Shown: in pieces, positions 1 through 8,124 of the stretch | How the letters are laid out: every line of letters starts with the position of its first letter | Numbering within the stretch: position 1 is the first letter of the stretch | Source of the DNA: Hyphomicrobiales bacterium | GTDB taxonomy: Bacteria; Pseudomonadota; Alphaproteobacteria; Rhizobiales; Rhizobiaceae | Length of the DNA stretch: 64,000 nt | NCBI GenBank assembly: GCA_900468625.1 | Contig: UBUL01000015.1 | Coordinates: 62,001-126,000, forward strand | Direction of reading: 5' to 3' | The notes under the pieces: model-generated | Seen by the model: only the letters and a program-made list of their open reading frames with translations | The model's database searches: none | What the model was told of the DNA's origin: nothing | Program-made: the position numbers and the translations under genes

Positions 1-607
1 CGGCGTCGCGTTGTTTCACGCGGCGATACCAGGCTGCGAGATGATCCAGCTCGTCGAAATGGATGCCTGCCTTGTAATAGGACTTGAGCCGCGCGGCCTG
101 GCCCCAACCCGTCAACGCAAAGAGATAGGCGTCGGCAACCGTGAAGCTTTCGCCCATCAGGAAGGGATGGTCGGCGAGGTGCTTGTCGATCCATTGGAAG
201 CGCTGTTCGAGCTTCGGCCTCGCCGTCTCGACATAGTTTCCCGCCAGCCGCGCATAGAGGAGCGGAATGAACCCCTTGTGAATCTCCGTTGAGAGAAAGC
301 CGAGCATTTCCTGCAGCTTGTAACGTTCCAGGGTGCCGGCGGCCGGCGCCAATCCAGCCTCGGGCTTTAGGTCTGCCAGATACTGCACGATCGCCGGTCC
401 TTCCCGCAGAATATTCCCGTCGGCGAGCTCGAGAACGGGGACGTAGCCGTGCGGGTTGACGCTGTAGAAATCCAGTCCGGTCTCGGCTTTGTGAGTGGTG
501 TGATCAACCCTGATCAGCCCGACGTCCAAGCCGAGTTCGTTGATGACGATATGGGGTGAAAGCGAGCAGCTTGCGGGCATGTAATATAGTTTTACTAGGG
601 TCTCCAT
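1..607 (-). CDS. Glutathione S-transferase family protein (partial, C-terminus off the left edge)
   Basis: The reverse strand opens with ATG at 607 and stays open for 202 codons to the window edge, so the C-terminus is missing. The start METLVKLYYMPASCSLSPHI is the GST thioredoxin-fold opening, with the Tyr-Tyr-x-Pro-x-Ser-Cys-Ser active-site region of bacterial beta-class GSTs. This is followed by a PHGYVPVLEL segment (cis-Pro, glutathione-binding) and a helical C-terminal domain. Such enzymes conjugate or reduce with glutathione in the cytosol. It lies divergent to an HxlR regulator, 136 bp away, which is its likely controller. Family call is firm; substrate unknown. Confidence 0.9.
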   Translation of the reverse strand, partial: METLVKLYYMPASCSLSPHIVINELGLDVGLIRVDHTTHKAETGLDFYSVNPHGYVPVLELADGNILREGPAIVQYLADLKPEAGLAPAAGTLERYKLQEMLGFLSTEIHKGFIPLLYARLAGNYVETARPKLEQRFQWIDKHLADHPFLMGESFTVADAYLFALTGWGQAARLKSYYKAGIHFDELDHLAAWYRRVKQRDA

Positions 608-693
608 GGTGTTTTCAGTGCCAGCCTTCGATTGGAAGGGCTGGGGCTCAACCATGTAGTTCACTCGGTATAGAATCGTAAGAACGGAAAAAT

Positions 694-721
694 TTGACAT
701 CTAGGTACAAAAATTATACCT
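694..721 (+). promoter_or_regulatory. Candidate promoter with overlapping HxlR operator
   Basis: TTGACA at 694-699 is followed 15 bp later by TATACC at 715-720. The second box overlaps an inverted repeat, AGGTA (703-707) and TACCT (717-721). The site is in the 136-bp gap between the divergent GST and HxlR genes, where a regulator could control both directions. The boxes are seen directly; their use is inferred. Confidence 0.4.
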
Positions 722-743
722 CCTCCAGCATGAGGTATGTCCT

Positions 744-1079
744 ATGAAAAAGACCGTGACTGGCTGCTCCGTCGAGGAGGCGATGCATTTGCTGGGTGGC
801 CGCTGGCGGCTGCTGATTGTGTCCTATCTGATCGATGGACCTCAGCGCTTCAACGAATTGCGGCGCCTGATGCCCGGCATTTCACAGAGGATGCTGACGC
901 TGGACCTGCGGGCGCTGGAGGAGGCGGGTCTTATCAGGCGGACGGTCTATCCGACGGTTCCGGTGAAGGTTGAATATTCGCTGACGGAGGATGGGAGCCG
1001 GCTGGAGAAGGTGGTGGCCGTGGTCAAGGAATTTGGGTTATGGCTGAAGGATCGGGATGTTCAGGTGCCTGGAGAGTGA
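744..1079 (+). CDS. HxlR-family winged-helix transcriptional regulator
   Basis: This 111-residue protein matches the HxlR family in length and pattern: a single Cys near the N-terminus (TGCSVEEAMHLLGGRW), the FNELRRLMPGISQRMLTLDL recognition-helix region, and a wing with VPVKVEYSLTEDG. HxlR proteins are small DNA-binding repressors or activators, often sensing electrophiles or aldehydes through the Cys. The gene is divergent to the GST at the left edge, which suggests redox or electrophile control of that gene. The ATG at 744 is chosen because the family begins just before the conserved Cys. An overlapping frame-shifted reading starting at 737 is a shadow. Confidence 0.9.
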   Translation: MKKTVTGCSVEEAMHLLGGRWRLLIVSYLIDGPQRFNELRRLMPGISQRMLTLDLRALEEAGLIRRTVYPTVPVKVEYSLTEDGSRLEKVVAVVKEFGLWLKDRDVQVPGE

Positions 1080-1083
1080 GGCT

Positions 1084-1215
1084 TTACCAGAGCTCGTAAT
1101 ATAAATCCCGCCAATCCGGGTTGTGTTTTCGATTAGCTCGATCCTCCACTGTCGATACCAGCGTTTCAGGGATTTCTCCCGCTGTATGGCTGAAACGTAT
1201 CTGCGTGATCTTCAT
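1084..1215 (-). CDS. Possible small protein, 43 residues, just downstream of uvrD
   Basis: A reading frame from ATG 1215 to TAA 1084 lies in the same frame as uvrD, starting 18 bp past its stop. It encodes a polar peptide beginning MKITQIRFSHTAGEIPETLV and ending DWRDLYYELW. The residue composition looks protein-like, with no low-complexity bias. I see no strong ribosome-binding site, so it would depend on coupling or readthrough from uvrD. I do not recognise a family. It could equally be the decayed end of an older gene or chance. The region 1080-1233 holds nothing else I can identify. Confidence 0.3.
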   Translation of the reverse strand: MKITQIRFSHTAGEIPETLVSTVEDRANRKHNPDWRDLYYELW

Positions 1216-1233
1216 ACCAGACGAGCCGGTCCG

Positions 1234-3699
1234 TCAAACCCTCTCCACAAACCCATCCAACACGCGCTTCTGCCCGGCGCGGTCGAATTCGATCGTCAGC
1301 TTGTTGCCCTCGATCTCGGAGACATTGCCGTTGCCGAACTTGATGTGGAAGACGCGGTCGCCGATGGCGAATTTTGAGGGTTCGGTGGAGGTGGATTTGG
1401 CCACCAATTCGCCGTCGATGGTGCGCACCTTGGGGCCGCTCTCGCCATAGCCGATGCGCTCGACGGCGTGGCCGGAGCGGCTGCCCCAATTGTCGCGTGT
1501 CGCGTCATTGCGGTTTGCCTGGGCACGCTTCCAGCCCGGTGTGGAATAGGTGTTGGCGAAAGGATCGGCCTTGTCGAAGCGCGACTGGCCGTAGCCGCCT
1601 CGGCCATATCCGCCATAGGACTGCTCGACTTCGGCAACCTGAACATGCGTTTCCGGCAGTTCGTCGAGGAAGCGGGAGGGGATTGTGGATTGCCAGAGAC
1701 CGTGGATGCGGCGGTTGGAGACGAACCAGATGTGGCAGCGGCGCTTGGCGCGGGTGATGCCGACATAGGCGAGGCGGCGCTCTTCCTCGAGGCCGGCGCG
1801 CCCGCTTTCGTCGAGCGAGCGCTGATGCGGAAACAGGCCTTCCTCCCAGCCGGGAAGGAACACGGTGTCGAATTCCAGGCCCTTGGCGGAGTGCAGCGTC
1901 ATGATGGAGACGGCGTCGAGATTTTCGTTCTGCTCGGCATCCATGACGAGGGCGACATGTTCGAGGAAGCCGCGCATGGATTCGAAACTATCCATGGAGC
2001 GGATGAGTTCTTTCAGGTTTTCCAAGCGTCCCGGCGCTTCCGCCGATTTGTCGTTCTTCCACATGTCCGTATAGCCGGACTCTTCGAGAATCTGTTCGGC
2101 AAGATCGGTGTGCGGCGTATTTTCGAGCAGGCCCTGCCAGCGGCGGAAGGACTGCACGACGTCGAACAGCGCTTTGCGTGCCTTCGGCTTCATCTCGTCC
2201 GTCTCGATGATATCGGCGGCGGCCGCCAGCATCGGGATATCGCGCACGCGGGCGTAATCATGCAGGGCGCGGACGGTCGTATCGCCGAGACCGCGCTTCG
2301 GCGTGTTGATGATGCGCTCGAAGGCAAGATCGTCCGCCGGCTGGCAGACGAGGCGGAAATAAGCCATGGCATCGCGGATTTCGAGGCGCTCGTAAAAGCG
2401 AGGGCCACCGACGACGCGATAGTTCAGGCCGAGCGTGACGAAACGATCTTCGAATTCGCGCATCTGGAAGGAGGCGCGCACGAGGATCGCGATGTCGTTG
2501 AGATTATGCTTGTTGCGCTGCAGCTGCTCGATCTCTTCGCCGATCGCGCGGGCTTCCTCCTCGGAATCCCAGGAGGCATGCACCTGCACCTTGATGTCGT
2601 CCGGATCTGAGCGTTCAGTGAACAGCGTCTTGCCGAGCCGGCCCTCATTATGGGCGATCAGATGCGCGGCGGCACCGAGAATATGCTCGGTGGAGCGATA
2701 GTTGCGCTCGAGCTTGATGACCTTGGCGCCTGGAAAATCCTTCTCGAAGCGCAGGATGTTGTCCACCTCCGCGCCGCGCCAGCCATAGATCGACTGGTCG
2801 TCGTCGCCGACGCAGCAGACGTTCTGCGGCTCGCCCTTCTGCCGCTGTGCCAGCAGGCGAAGCCACATGTACTGCGCCGTGTTGGTGTCCTGATACTCGT
2901 CGACCAGGATGTAGCGGAAGCGCTGGTGGTAATCCTTGAGGATATCGGGATTCTGCCTGAGCATATTGATCGGATGCAGCAGGAGATCGCCGAAGTCACA
3001 GGCGTTCAGCGTCTTCAGGCGGTTCTGGTAGGCGGCATAGAGCTCGCGGCCCTTGCCATTGGCAAAGGCGCGCGCATCGCCTTCCGGAATATCGGCGGGG
3101 CTGAGGCCCTTGTTCTTCCAGGTATCGATCATGCCGGCAAACTGCTTGGCCGGCCAGCGCTTGTCGTCGAGCCCTTCCGCCTGGATCAGTTGCTTGATCA
3201 GGCGGATGACGTCGTCCGTGTCGAGAATGGTGAAGCTGGAGGTGAGGCCGACCAGCTCGGCATGGCGGCGCAACAGCTTGACGCCGATCGAGTGGAATGT
3301 GCCGAGCCAGGGCATGCCTTCGACCGCACCGCCAACGAGCAGCGCGATACGTTCCTTCATCTCGCGTGCCGCTTTGTTGGTGAAAGTCACGGCGAGGATC
3401 TGGCTCGGAAAGGCGCGGTTGGTGGAGAGAATATGGGCGATGCGGGTCGTCAGCACGCGCGTCTTGCCGGTGCCTGCACCCGCAAGCACCAGAACGGGGC
3501 CGTCAAGCGTTTCCACGGCTTCGGCCTGCTCGGGATTGAGTCCCGAAAGATAATCGGGCCGGCGGCCGCTGTCGCGCGCCGCCATGGCACGAGCGGCAAT
3601 ACCGCCGCCAATGCCGCCGGCTGCCGGCGCAGGGCGGCGCGGTGCAATGTGCTCCGGCTCCTCGTCAAAGAAGGGAATATCGTCATGTCCAATGGTCAT
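1234..3699 (-). CDS. uvrD: ATP-dependent DNA helicase UvrD/PcrA (superfamily 1)
   Basis: A 3'-5' DNA helicase for nucleotide-excision and mismatch repair, acting on cytosolic DNA. SF1 motifs appear in order: motif I LAGAGTGKT, Ia AVTFTNKAA, motif II ILVDEYQDTN, motif III VGDDDQSIYGWRGA, motif IV ERNYRST, motif V MTLHSAKGLEF, and motif VI YVGITRAKRR. The C-terminus carries a PcrA/UvrD tail ending in a Tudor-like segment (IGDRVFHIKFGNGNVSEIEG), as in PcrA. At about 821 residues it is somewhat longer than E. coli UvrD, with an alphaproteobacterial acidic N-terminus. ATG at 3699 is preferred; a TTG three codons upstream is possible. It stands alone, convergent with HxlR. Confidence 0.95.
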   Translation of the reverse strand: MTIGHDDIPFFDEEPEHIAPRRPAPAAGGIGGGIAARAMAARDSGRRPDYLSGLNPEQAEAVETLDGPVLVLAGAGTGKTRVLTTRIAHILSTNRAFPSQILAVTFTNKAAREMKERIALLVGGAVEGMPWLGTFHSIGVKLLRRHAELVGLTSSFTILDTDDVIRLIKQLIQAEGLDDKRWPAKQFAGMIDTWKNKGLSPADIPEGDARAFANGKGRELYAAYQNRLKTLNACDFGDLLLHPINMLRQNPDILKDYHQRFRYILVDEYQDTNTAQYMWLRLLAQRQKGEPQNVCCVGDDDQSIYGWRGAEVDNILRFEKDFPGAKVIKLERNYRSTEHILGAAAHLIAHNEGRLGKTLFTERSDPDDIKVQVHASWDSEEEARAIGEEIEQLQRNKHNLNDIAILVRASFQMREFEDRFVTLGLNYRVVGGPRFYERLEIRDAMAYFRLVCQPADDLAFERIINTPKRGLGDTTVRALHDYARVRDIPMLAAAADIIETDEMKPKARKALFDVVQSFRRWQGLLENTPHTDLAEQILEESGYTDMWKNDKSAEAPGRLENLKELIRSMDSFESMRGFLEHVALVMDAEQNENLDAVSIMTLHSAKGLEFDTVFLPGWEEGLFPHQRSLDESGRAGLEEERRLAYVGITRAKRRCHIWFVSNRRIHGLWQSTIPSRFLDELPETHVQVAEVEQSYGGYGRGGYGQSRFDKADPFANTYSTPGWKRAQANRNDATRDNWGSRSGHAVERIGYGESGPKVRTIDGELVAKSTSTEPSKFAIGDRVFHIKFGNGNVSEIEGNKLTIEFDRAGQKRVLDGFVERV

Positions 3700-4131
3700 G
3701 CGGCCCAATGTAATGATTCTACCCCGAAAGGCAAAAGAAACGGGCCGAAACTAGAACAAAAAGCGCACATTCACAGGCGCTGCGGTCGTAGGAAGGCCAC
3801 AAACGCGCCAAGAGCAGCGCCTGCATGACGGGATATCGGACGCGGCACTGCGCCCGCTGCCCGCCAATCTGCTGGCAGCGGAATGGGCGGCAGGATCATG
3901 CCGAGTTCGCTGTCAGCTTTGCGGTCATTTATGGTGAATTATGTATTTCGCTTAGCGCTTTCTTAAGCATGTTTGCTAATCATGGCGACATGTGACCGCT
4001 GGAGCGCAGGCGTCGTTTTTGCCTCGCTGCCTGTTGCCGACACTCTCGGCCCGCGCGCATGAGCGCCCGCGGCAAGGTTCCAATGTTTCCTTGTATTTGT
4101 TGCGTATCGTTGCGTCCGGAGTTCGTGTGCC
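3700..4131. other. Gene-free interval between uvrD and the flagellin gene
   Basis: About 430 bp separate the divergent uvrD and flagellin genes. No open frame here looks like a protein. The A+T content rises around 3925-3985, where the flagellin promoter would be expected, but I do not see a clear sigma-28 or sigma-54 motif. The only recognisable element is the flagellin ribosome-binding site GGAG at 4118-4121. Confidence 0.5.
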
Positions 4132-5145
4132 GTGAGTATTTTTTCGACCTTCATCAGGGTCAGCCCTTCCGTGAATTCGGCGTTGGAAGTGCTGAGGGAC
4201 ACCCAGGCCAAATTGGGCAATGCCGAACGGCAAATGTCGTCGGGGCTACGGGTGCAGACAGTCAAGGACGATGCCACATACTGGAAAATCTCGACGCTGA
4301 CGCATACCGACATCGGCGCGATTTCGGCGGTTCAGGATGCGCTCGGTCTTGCCGCCTCGACGGTCAGCACCGCCTCCACAGGTGTCAGCAGCGCGATCGA
4401 CGTCGTGACCGAGATCAGGACGAAGCTTGTCAGCGCCTATGAAACCAGCGTCGACAAGACGAAGCTCAACGACGAGATCACGGAACTAAAGCAACAGCTG
4501 CGCAGCACGGCGGAGTCGGCGACCTTCAATGGCGTCAACTGGACTGTGCTGCGGAACGGCGCAGATCCGACCGCGCCGCATGAAATTCCAGGTGCCCTGA
4601 TCCGCGGCAGCAACGGAACCGTCACGATCGGCATGCTGAACTATGCGGGCGCAAGCTCGACAACCGGCCCGATCACCTCCCGCGATGCCCGCTATCTGAT
4701 AGACGATCAATCGAGCGGGACCGGCGGGTATGGCGTGCTGACCTCGACGGCCTTTGCGACCGAAGCCGGTTCCGCGAAAAACTACGTGCTGCTCGGCAGC
4801 AAGAACGGCAACACGAACGGACAGGTGGAAATCTCGCTTGATGCGAATACGACGCGGGGTGCGATCGTCGACATGGTCAACACCGTGACGGCGATGCTGA
4901 ACCAGCTCAAGACGATCGGGTCGGCTTTCGGCTCTCTCGAATCACGCATCGATCTTCAGACCGAGTTTGCCAAAAATCTGAGCGACTCGCTGACCAGCGG
5001 CGTCGGCAAGCTTGTGGATGCCGATATGGAGCAGCAATCGAGCAAGGTTCTGGCGCTGCAGACCCAGCAGCAGCTCGGGTTGCAATCCCTGGCGATCGCC
5101 AATGCGAGCTACAACACGGTTTTGCAGCTCTTCCAGAACCTCTGA
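4132..5145 (+). CDS. Flagellin (orphan rhizobial type)
   Basis: A 337-residue flagellin, the filament subunit exported through the flagellar type III pathway. The N-terminal D0/D1 domain shows the rhizobial pattern with RQMSSGLRV, DDATYWKIST and SAVQDALGLAASTV. The C-terminal D0/D1 domain ends SYNTVLQLFQNL with the amphipathic NLSDSLTSGVGKLVDADM segment. The central variable region is short. The start is GTG at 4132 with GGAG 10 bp upstream, because the family begins MxS close to this point. No other motility gene is in the window, so this is a copy outside the main flagellar cluster. In rhizobia such outlying flagellins are usually minor filament components, which is an inference here. Confidence 0.93.
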   Translation: MSIFSTFIRVSPSVNSALEVLRDTQAKLGNAERQMSSGLRVQTVKDDATYWKISTLTHTDIGAISAVQDALGLAASTVSTASTGVSSAIDVVTEIRTKLVSAYETSVDKTKLNDEITELKQQLRSTAESATFNGVNWTVLRNGADPTAPHEIPGALIRGSNGTVTIGMLNYAGASSTTGPITSRDARYLIDDQSSGTGGYGVLTSTAFATEAGSAKNYVLLGSKNGNTNGQVEISLDANTTRGAIVDMVNTVTAMLNQLKTIGSAFGSLESRIDLQTEFAKNLSDSLTSGVGKLVDADMEQQSSKVLALQTQQQLGLQSLAIANASYNTVLQLFQNL

Positions 5146-5347
5146 TTGCAGGCAGGGCGGCGCAGGACGAAGCATCGGGACCGCGGCGGGTGCACGGCTC
5201 CCGCGCATCCGGATGTGACGTCATGTCGTCAAAGCTTCATATGCGCGATATGCACAGGGAACAAAGGCGCGGATAAGATTTCTCTTCATGATATTGCCGC
5301 AATGCTTCATACCTGCTGCGGCCATCGAACCGGAGAGCGACGATTCT

Positions 5348-6016
5348 ATGATCAAGAAAATTGCCATTCTTGCCCTAGCGGCAGCCTTTTTGAACGCCTG
5401 CACGACCACCGACCCTTACACGGGTGAGCAGAAGGTATCGAATACCGCAGGCGGTGCGGCGATCGGTGCCGGCGTCGGCGCCGTTGCCGGTCTTCTGATC
5501 GGTCATTCGCCGGCTTCGCGCCGCAATGCCGCGCTGATCGGCGCCGGCGTCGGGGCGCTCGCGGGTGCCGGCATCGGCAATTACATGGACCAGCAGGAAT
5601 CCGAGCTGCGTGCGCAACTGCAGGGCACTGGCGTTTCGGTGACCCGCGTCGGCGACCGCATCATCCTGAACATGCCTTCGGCGATCACCTTCGACATCGA
5701 CCAGGATGCGATCAAGCCGGAATTCTTCCCGACGCTGAATTCCGTCGCGATCGTTCTGCGCAAATTCAACCGTACGCTGATCGACGTCAACGGCCATACG
5801 GATTCGACCGGCAGCCTTCAGCATAACCAGGATCTGTCCGAACGCCGCGCCGGATCGGTTGCCTCCTACCTGGGCAGCCAGGGTATCGATCAGCGCCGCA
5901 TGTCGGCCATCGGCTTCGGCCCGTCGCAGCCGGTCGCATCGAATGCGAGCGAGGCTGGCCGCGCGCAGAACCGCCGCGTCGAGATCCAGATCGCGCCGAT
6001 CACGCAGAACGGTTAA
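5348..6016 (+). CDS. OmpA-domain outer-membrane lipoprotein with glycine zipper
   Basis: A 222-residue lipoprotein. The signal peptide (residues 1-17) ends in the lipobox Leu-Asn-Ala-Cys with the lipidated Cys at 18. Residues 32-80 form a Gly/Ala-rich glycine-zipper segment (GGAAIGAGVGAVAGLLIG, then a second copy). Residues 105-218 form an OmpA-like peptidoglycan-binding domain, with NGHTDSTGS, LSERRAGSVASYL and NRRVEIQI. The architecture matches YiaD-type proteins that tether the outer membrane to peptidoglycan. ATG 5348 is chosen because the signal peptide starts there and GGAG lies 12 bp upstream. The gene is monocistronic and ends at a strong terminator. Confidence 0.93.
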   Translation: MIKKIAILALAAAFLNACTTTDPYTGEQKVSNTAGGAAIGAGVGAVAGLLIGHSPASRRNAALIGAGVGALAGAGIGNYMDQQESELRAQLQGTGVSVTRVGDRIILNMPSAITFDIDQDAIKPEFFPTLNSVAIVLRKFNRTLIDVNGHTDSTGSLQHNQDLSERRAGSVASYLGSQGIDQRRMSAIGFGPSQPVASNASEAGRAQNRRVEIQIAPITQNG

Positions 6017-6027
6017 GTCTTCTCATC

Positions 6028-6062
6028 AAAAACGGCCGGGTCTCACGATCCGGCCGTTTTTT
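6028..6062. terminator. Bidirectional rho-independent terminator
   Basis: CGGCCGG (6033-6039) pairs with CCGGCCG (6050-6056), with five A upstream and six T downstream. It can therefore terminate both the OmpA lipoprotein transcript and the convergent DUF2000 transcript. Confidence 0.85.
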
Positions 6063-6072
6063 ATGCTTCCGA

Positions 6073-6480
6073 TCACGCGTGCATGCTCGCGCCCTTGGTG
6101 ATCTTGTCGACGATTTTCTTGTCGGCGCGCAAGGCGATGCCGACGACTTTGGCGTCTCCGGGCGCGAATTCGGAGAAGACGGCGCGGTTGGCCACATCGT
6201 GGCCGGTTGAAAACATTTCCTCGATGAAGATGGAGGAAATGACACCACGCTCCAGCGAGCGGCGGTGGATGGCGGCGATGCTCTCCTTGTCGGCCGAGAG
6301 CACGATGATGGGCTGGATCGACAAAGCATTGTAGACGTTGCCGGTGCGGTCGCGATAGGCTTCTCCGATGATATCGGGATGTTGTCCGGCTATGCCCGTC
6401 GACAGGAAGGCCGTCACATTCAGCTTTTGCCAGGATTGAAGGTCGTTTCGCAGAACGATCGCGATTTTGGTGTCGAACAT
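6073..6480 (-). CDS. DUF2000 family protein
   Basis: A 135-residue cytosolic protein beginning MFDTKIAIVLRNDLQSWQKL, with IIGEAYRDRTGN, PIIVLSADKESIAAIHRRSL and a C-terminal VVGIALRADKKIVDKITKG. This matches DUF2000, a small family with a fold like peptidyl-tRNA hydrolase 2; its biochemical function is not established. Its start codon lies only 2 bp from the start of a divergent AraC regulator, so the two are probably a regulator-target pair. The 3' end meets the bidirectional terminator shared with the OmpA lipoprotein. The family call rests on recognition of the pattern. Confidence 0.8.
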   Translation of the reverse strand: MFDTKIAIVLRNDLQSWQKLNVTAFLSTGIAGQHPDIIGEAYRDRTGNVYNALSIQPIIVLSADKESIAAIHRRSLERGVISSIFIEEMFSTGHDVANRAVFSEFAPGDAKVVGIALRADKKIVDKITKGASMHA

Positions 6481-6482
6481 CG

Positions 6483-7382
6483 ATGGTCACTTTCATGCAG
6501 TCTGGAAATGGGACATTGCACGAGGATGTAGCCGGACAGATCTTCGAGGGTCTTGAACGTTTGTGCGTGACGCCGGAGGCCAACCGTATCCTGTCCGCAC
6601 CGGCCTATCCGGGCATCGAGCGCATTCAGGCGCAGTTTCGCGGCGATGCCTTCGAGCTGCACCGGCACGACACCTATGCGCTCGGCGTCACCATACGGGG
6701 CGTACAGACGTTCCGCTATCGCGGCGAACAGCGTTACAGCCTGCCGGGGAGGGTGATCATTCTTCATCCGGACGAGCTGCATGACGGCGGGGCGGCGACC
6801 GAGGACGGCCTTGTCTACCGCATGCTGTACCTGGAGCCATCGGTGATGTTTCAATGCCTTGAAGCGGCGCGTGTCGGCCTGCCTTTCGTCGATAACCCCG
6901 TGGTGGAAGACAATCGTCTCGCCGGCTTGTTGCTGGCTGCGCTTGGCGAGCTCGATCGCGAGCTGGATGAGCTCTTTGTCGATGATTTCGTCTCGCGGCT
7001 CACCGACGGACTTGTCCAGCATGCCCGTCTGCCGCAACGGCCTTTGAGCAGCATTGCGTGGGGGCAGGTAAAGACTGCGCGGGACTATCTCGAGGCGCAT
7101 GTCACGCACGGGGTGCGTTCGCAGGAGCTGGAGCGCATCACCGGCCTCGATCGCTTTGCGCTGGCGCGGCATTTCCGTGCCGCCTTCGCCACAAGCCCGC
7201 ATCGCTTTCTGCTGATGCGGCGTCTGCAGCAAGCAAAGGCGATGATCGGCGCCGGCGAGCCGATCGCGGAGGTGGCCGCCGCAACCGGCTTTGCCGATCA
7301 GAGCCATTTGACCCGGCATTTCAAGAAGGCGTTCGGCATGGCGCCGGGCGCCTGGAACACCATGGTTCGGAGAGCCAGTTAG
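6483..7382 (+). CDS. AraC-family transcriptional regulator (cupin N-terminus)
   Basis: A 299-residue regulator. The N-terminal AraC-type cupin (about 40-130) contains FELHRHDTYALGVTIRGVQTF and LHPDELHDGG. The C-terminal double helix-turn-helix (about 195-295) contains LDRFALARHFRAAF, SPHRFLLMRRLQQAKAMI and IAEVAAATGFADQSHLTRHFK. It is divergent from the DUF2000 gene with only 2 bp between ATG codons. No good ribosome-binding site precedes 6483, and ATG 6495 or TTG 6516 are alternatives. The small ligand is unknown; DUF2000 is the most likely target. Confidence 0.9.
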   Translation: MVTFMQSGNGTLHEDVAGQIFEGLERLCVTPEANRILSAPAYPGIERIQAQFRGDAFELHRHDTYALGVTIRGVQTFRYRGEQRYSLPGRVIILHPDELHDGGAATEDGLVYRMLYLEPSVMFQCLEAARVGLPFVDNPVVEDNRLAGLLLAALGELDRELDELFVDDFVSRLTDGLVQHARLPQRPLSSIAWGQVKTARDYLEAHVTHGVRSQELERITGLDRFALARHFRAAFATSPHRFLLMRRLQQAKAMIGAGEPIAEVAAATGFADQSHLTRHFKKAFGMAPGAWNTMVRRAS

Positions 7383-7398
7383 CGGGGCCTGCGGGCTC

Positions 7399-8124
7399 TC
7401 AATGAAGTCCGAGGAACTGCCTGAGTTCCGGTGTCTGCGGGTTGGCAAAGACTTCGCCGGGCGGTCCGATTTCGTGCACGCGGCCCTGATGCATGAAGAC
7501 GACGCGCGAGCAGACGTCCCGGGCGAATTTCATCTCGTGGGTCACCATCAGCAGCGTCATGCCTTCGCTTGCCAGTTCGCGCACGACGGCGAGAACTTCC
7601 GCGACCAGTTCCGGGTCCAGCGCCGAGGTGATTTCATCGCAGAGAAGCGCAATCGGCTGCATGGCGAGCGCTCTTGCGATGGCGACGCGCTGCTGCTGCC
7701 CGCCGGAGAGCTCGTCCGGATAGGCGTCGAACTTGTGTCCGAGGCCGACACGGTCGAGCATGCGCCGCGCCATTGCCTCGGCTTCGCCCTTGCTGGTCTT
7801 CTTGACAACCATCTGCGAGAGCATGACGTTGCGTCCCGCGCTCAGATGCGGGAAGAGATTGAACTGCTGGAAAATCATGCCGACCTTCAGCCGGAGCGTC
7901 TTCAGATGGAGCTCGTCGGGCAGAAGCTGGGCGCCGGCGACGGAGATCGAGCCGTCATTGATCGTCTCCAGCCCGTTGATGCAGCGCAGCAGGGTCGATT
8001 TTCCGGAACCGCTCTTGCCGATGATGGCGATGACTTCGCCGGGCTCGACATCGAGGTTGATGCCCTTCAGGACTTCGTTAGCGCCGAAGCTCTTGCGGAC
8101 TTCAGTGATTTCGATGAGCGACAT
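7399..8124 (-). CDS. Polar amino acid ABC transporter, ATP-binding protein
   Basis: A 241-residue ATPase of the GlnQ/HisP type that powers uptake across the inner membrane. It has Walker A GKSGSGKST, the Q-loop in MIFQQFNLFPHLSA, signature LSGGQQQRVAIARAL, Walker B ALLCDEITSALDPE, and the H-loop in MVTHEMKFA. The start MSLIEITEVRKSFGANEVLKG at 8124 is chosen because the ABC fold begins there. It overlaps the upstream permease by 23 bp, so translation is coupled. It is the last gene of a four-gene operon running binding protein, permease, permease, ATPase. Confidence 0.95.
   Translation of the reverse strand: MSLIEITEVRKSFGANEVLKGINLDVEPGEVIAIIGKSGSGKSTLLRCINGLETINDGSISVAGAQLLPDELHLKTLRLKVGMIFQQFNLFPHLSAGRNVMLSQMVVKKTSKGEAEAMARRMLDRVGLGHKFDAYPDELSGGQQQRVAIARALAMQPIALLCDEITSALDPELVAEVLAVVRELASEGMTLLMVTHEMKFARDVCSRVVFMHQGRVHEIGPPGEVFANPQTPELRQFLGLH

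Noticed and set aside
1468..2610. 380-codon open frame on the forward strand inside uvrD
   Set aside because: It is antisense to a helicase with all SF1 motifs; long antisense frames are expected in this high-G+C DNA and the translation resembles no family.
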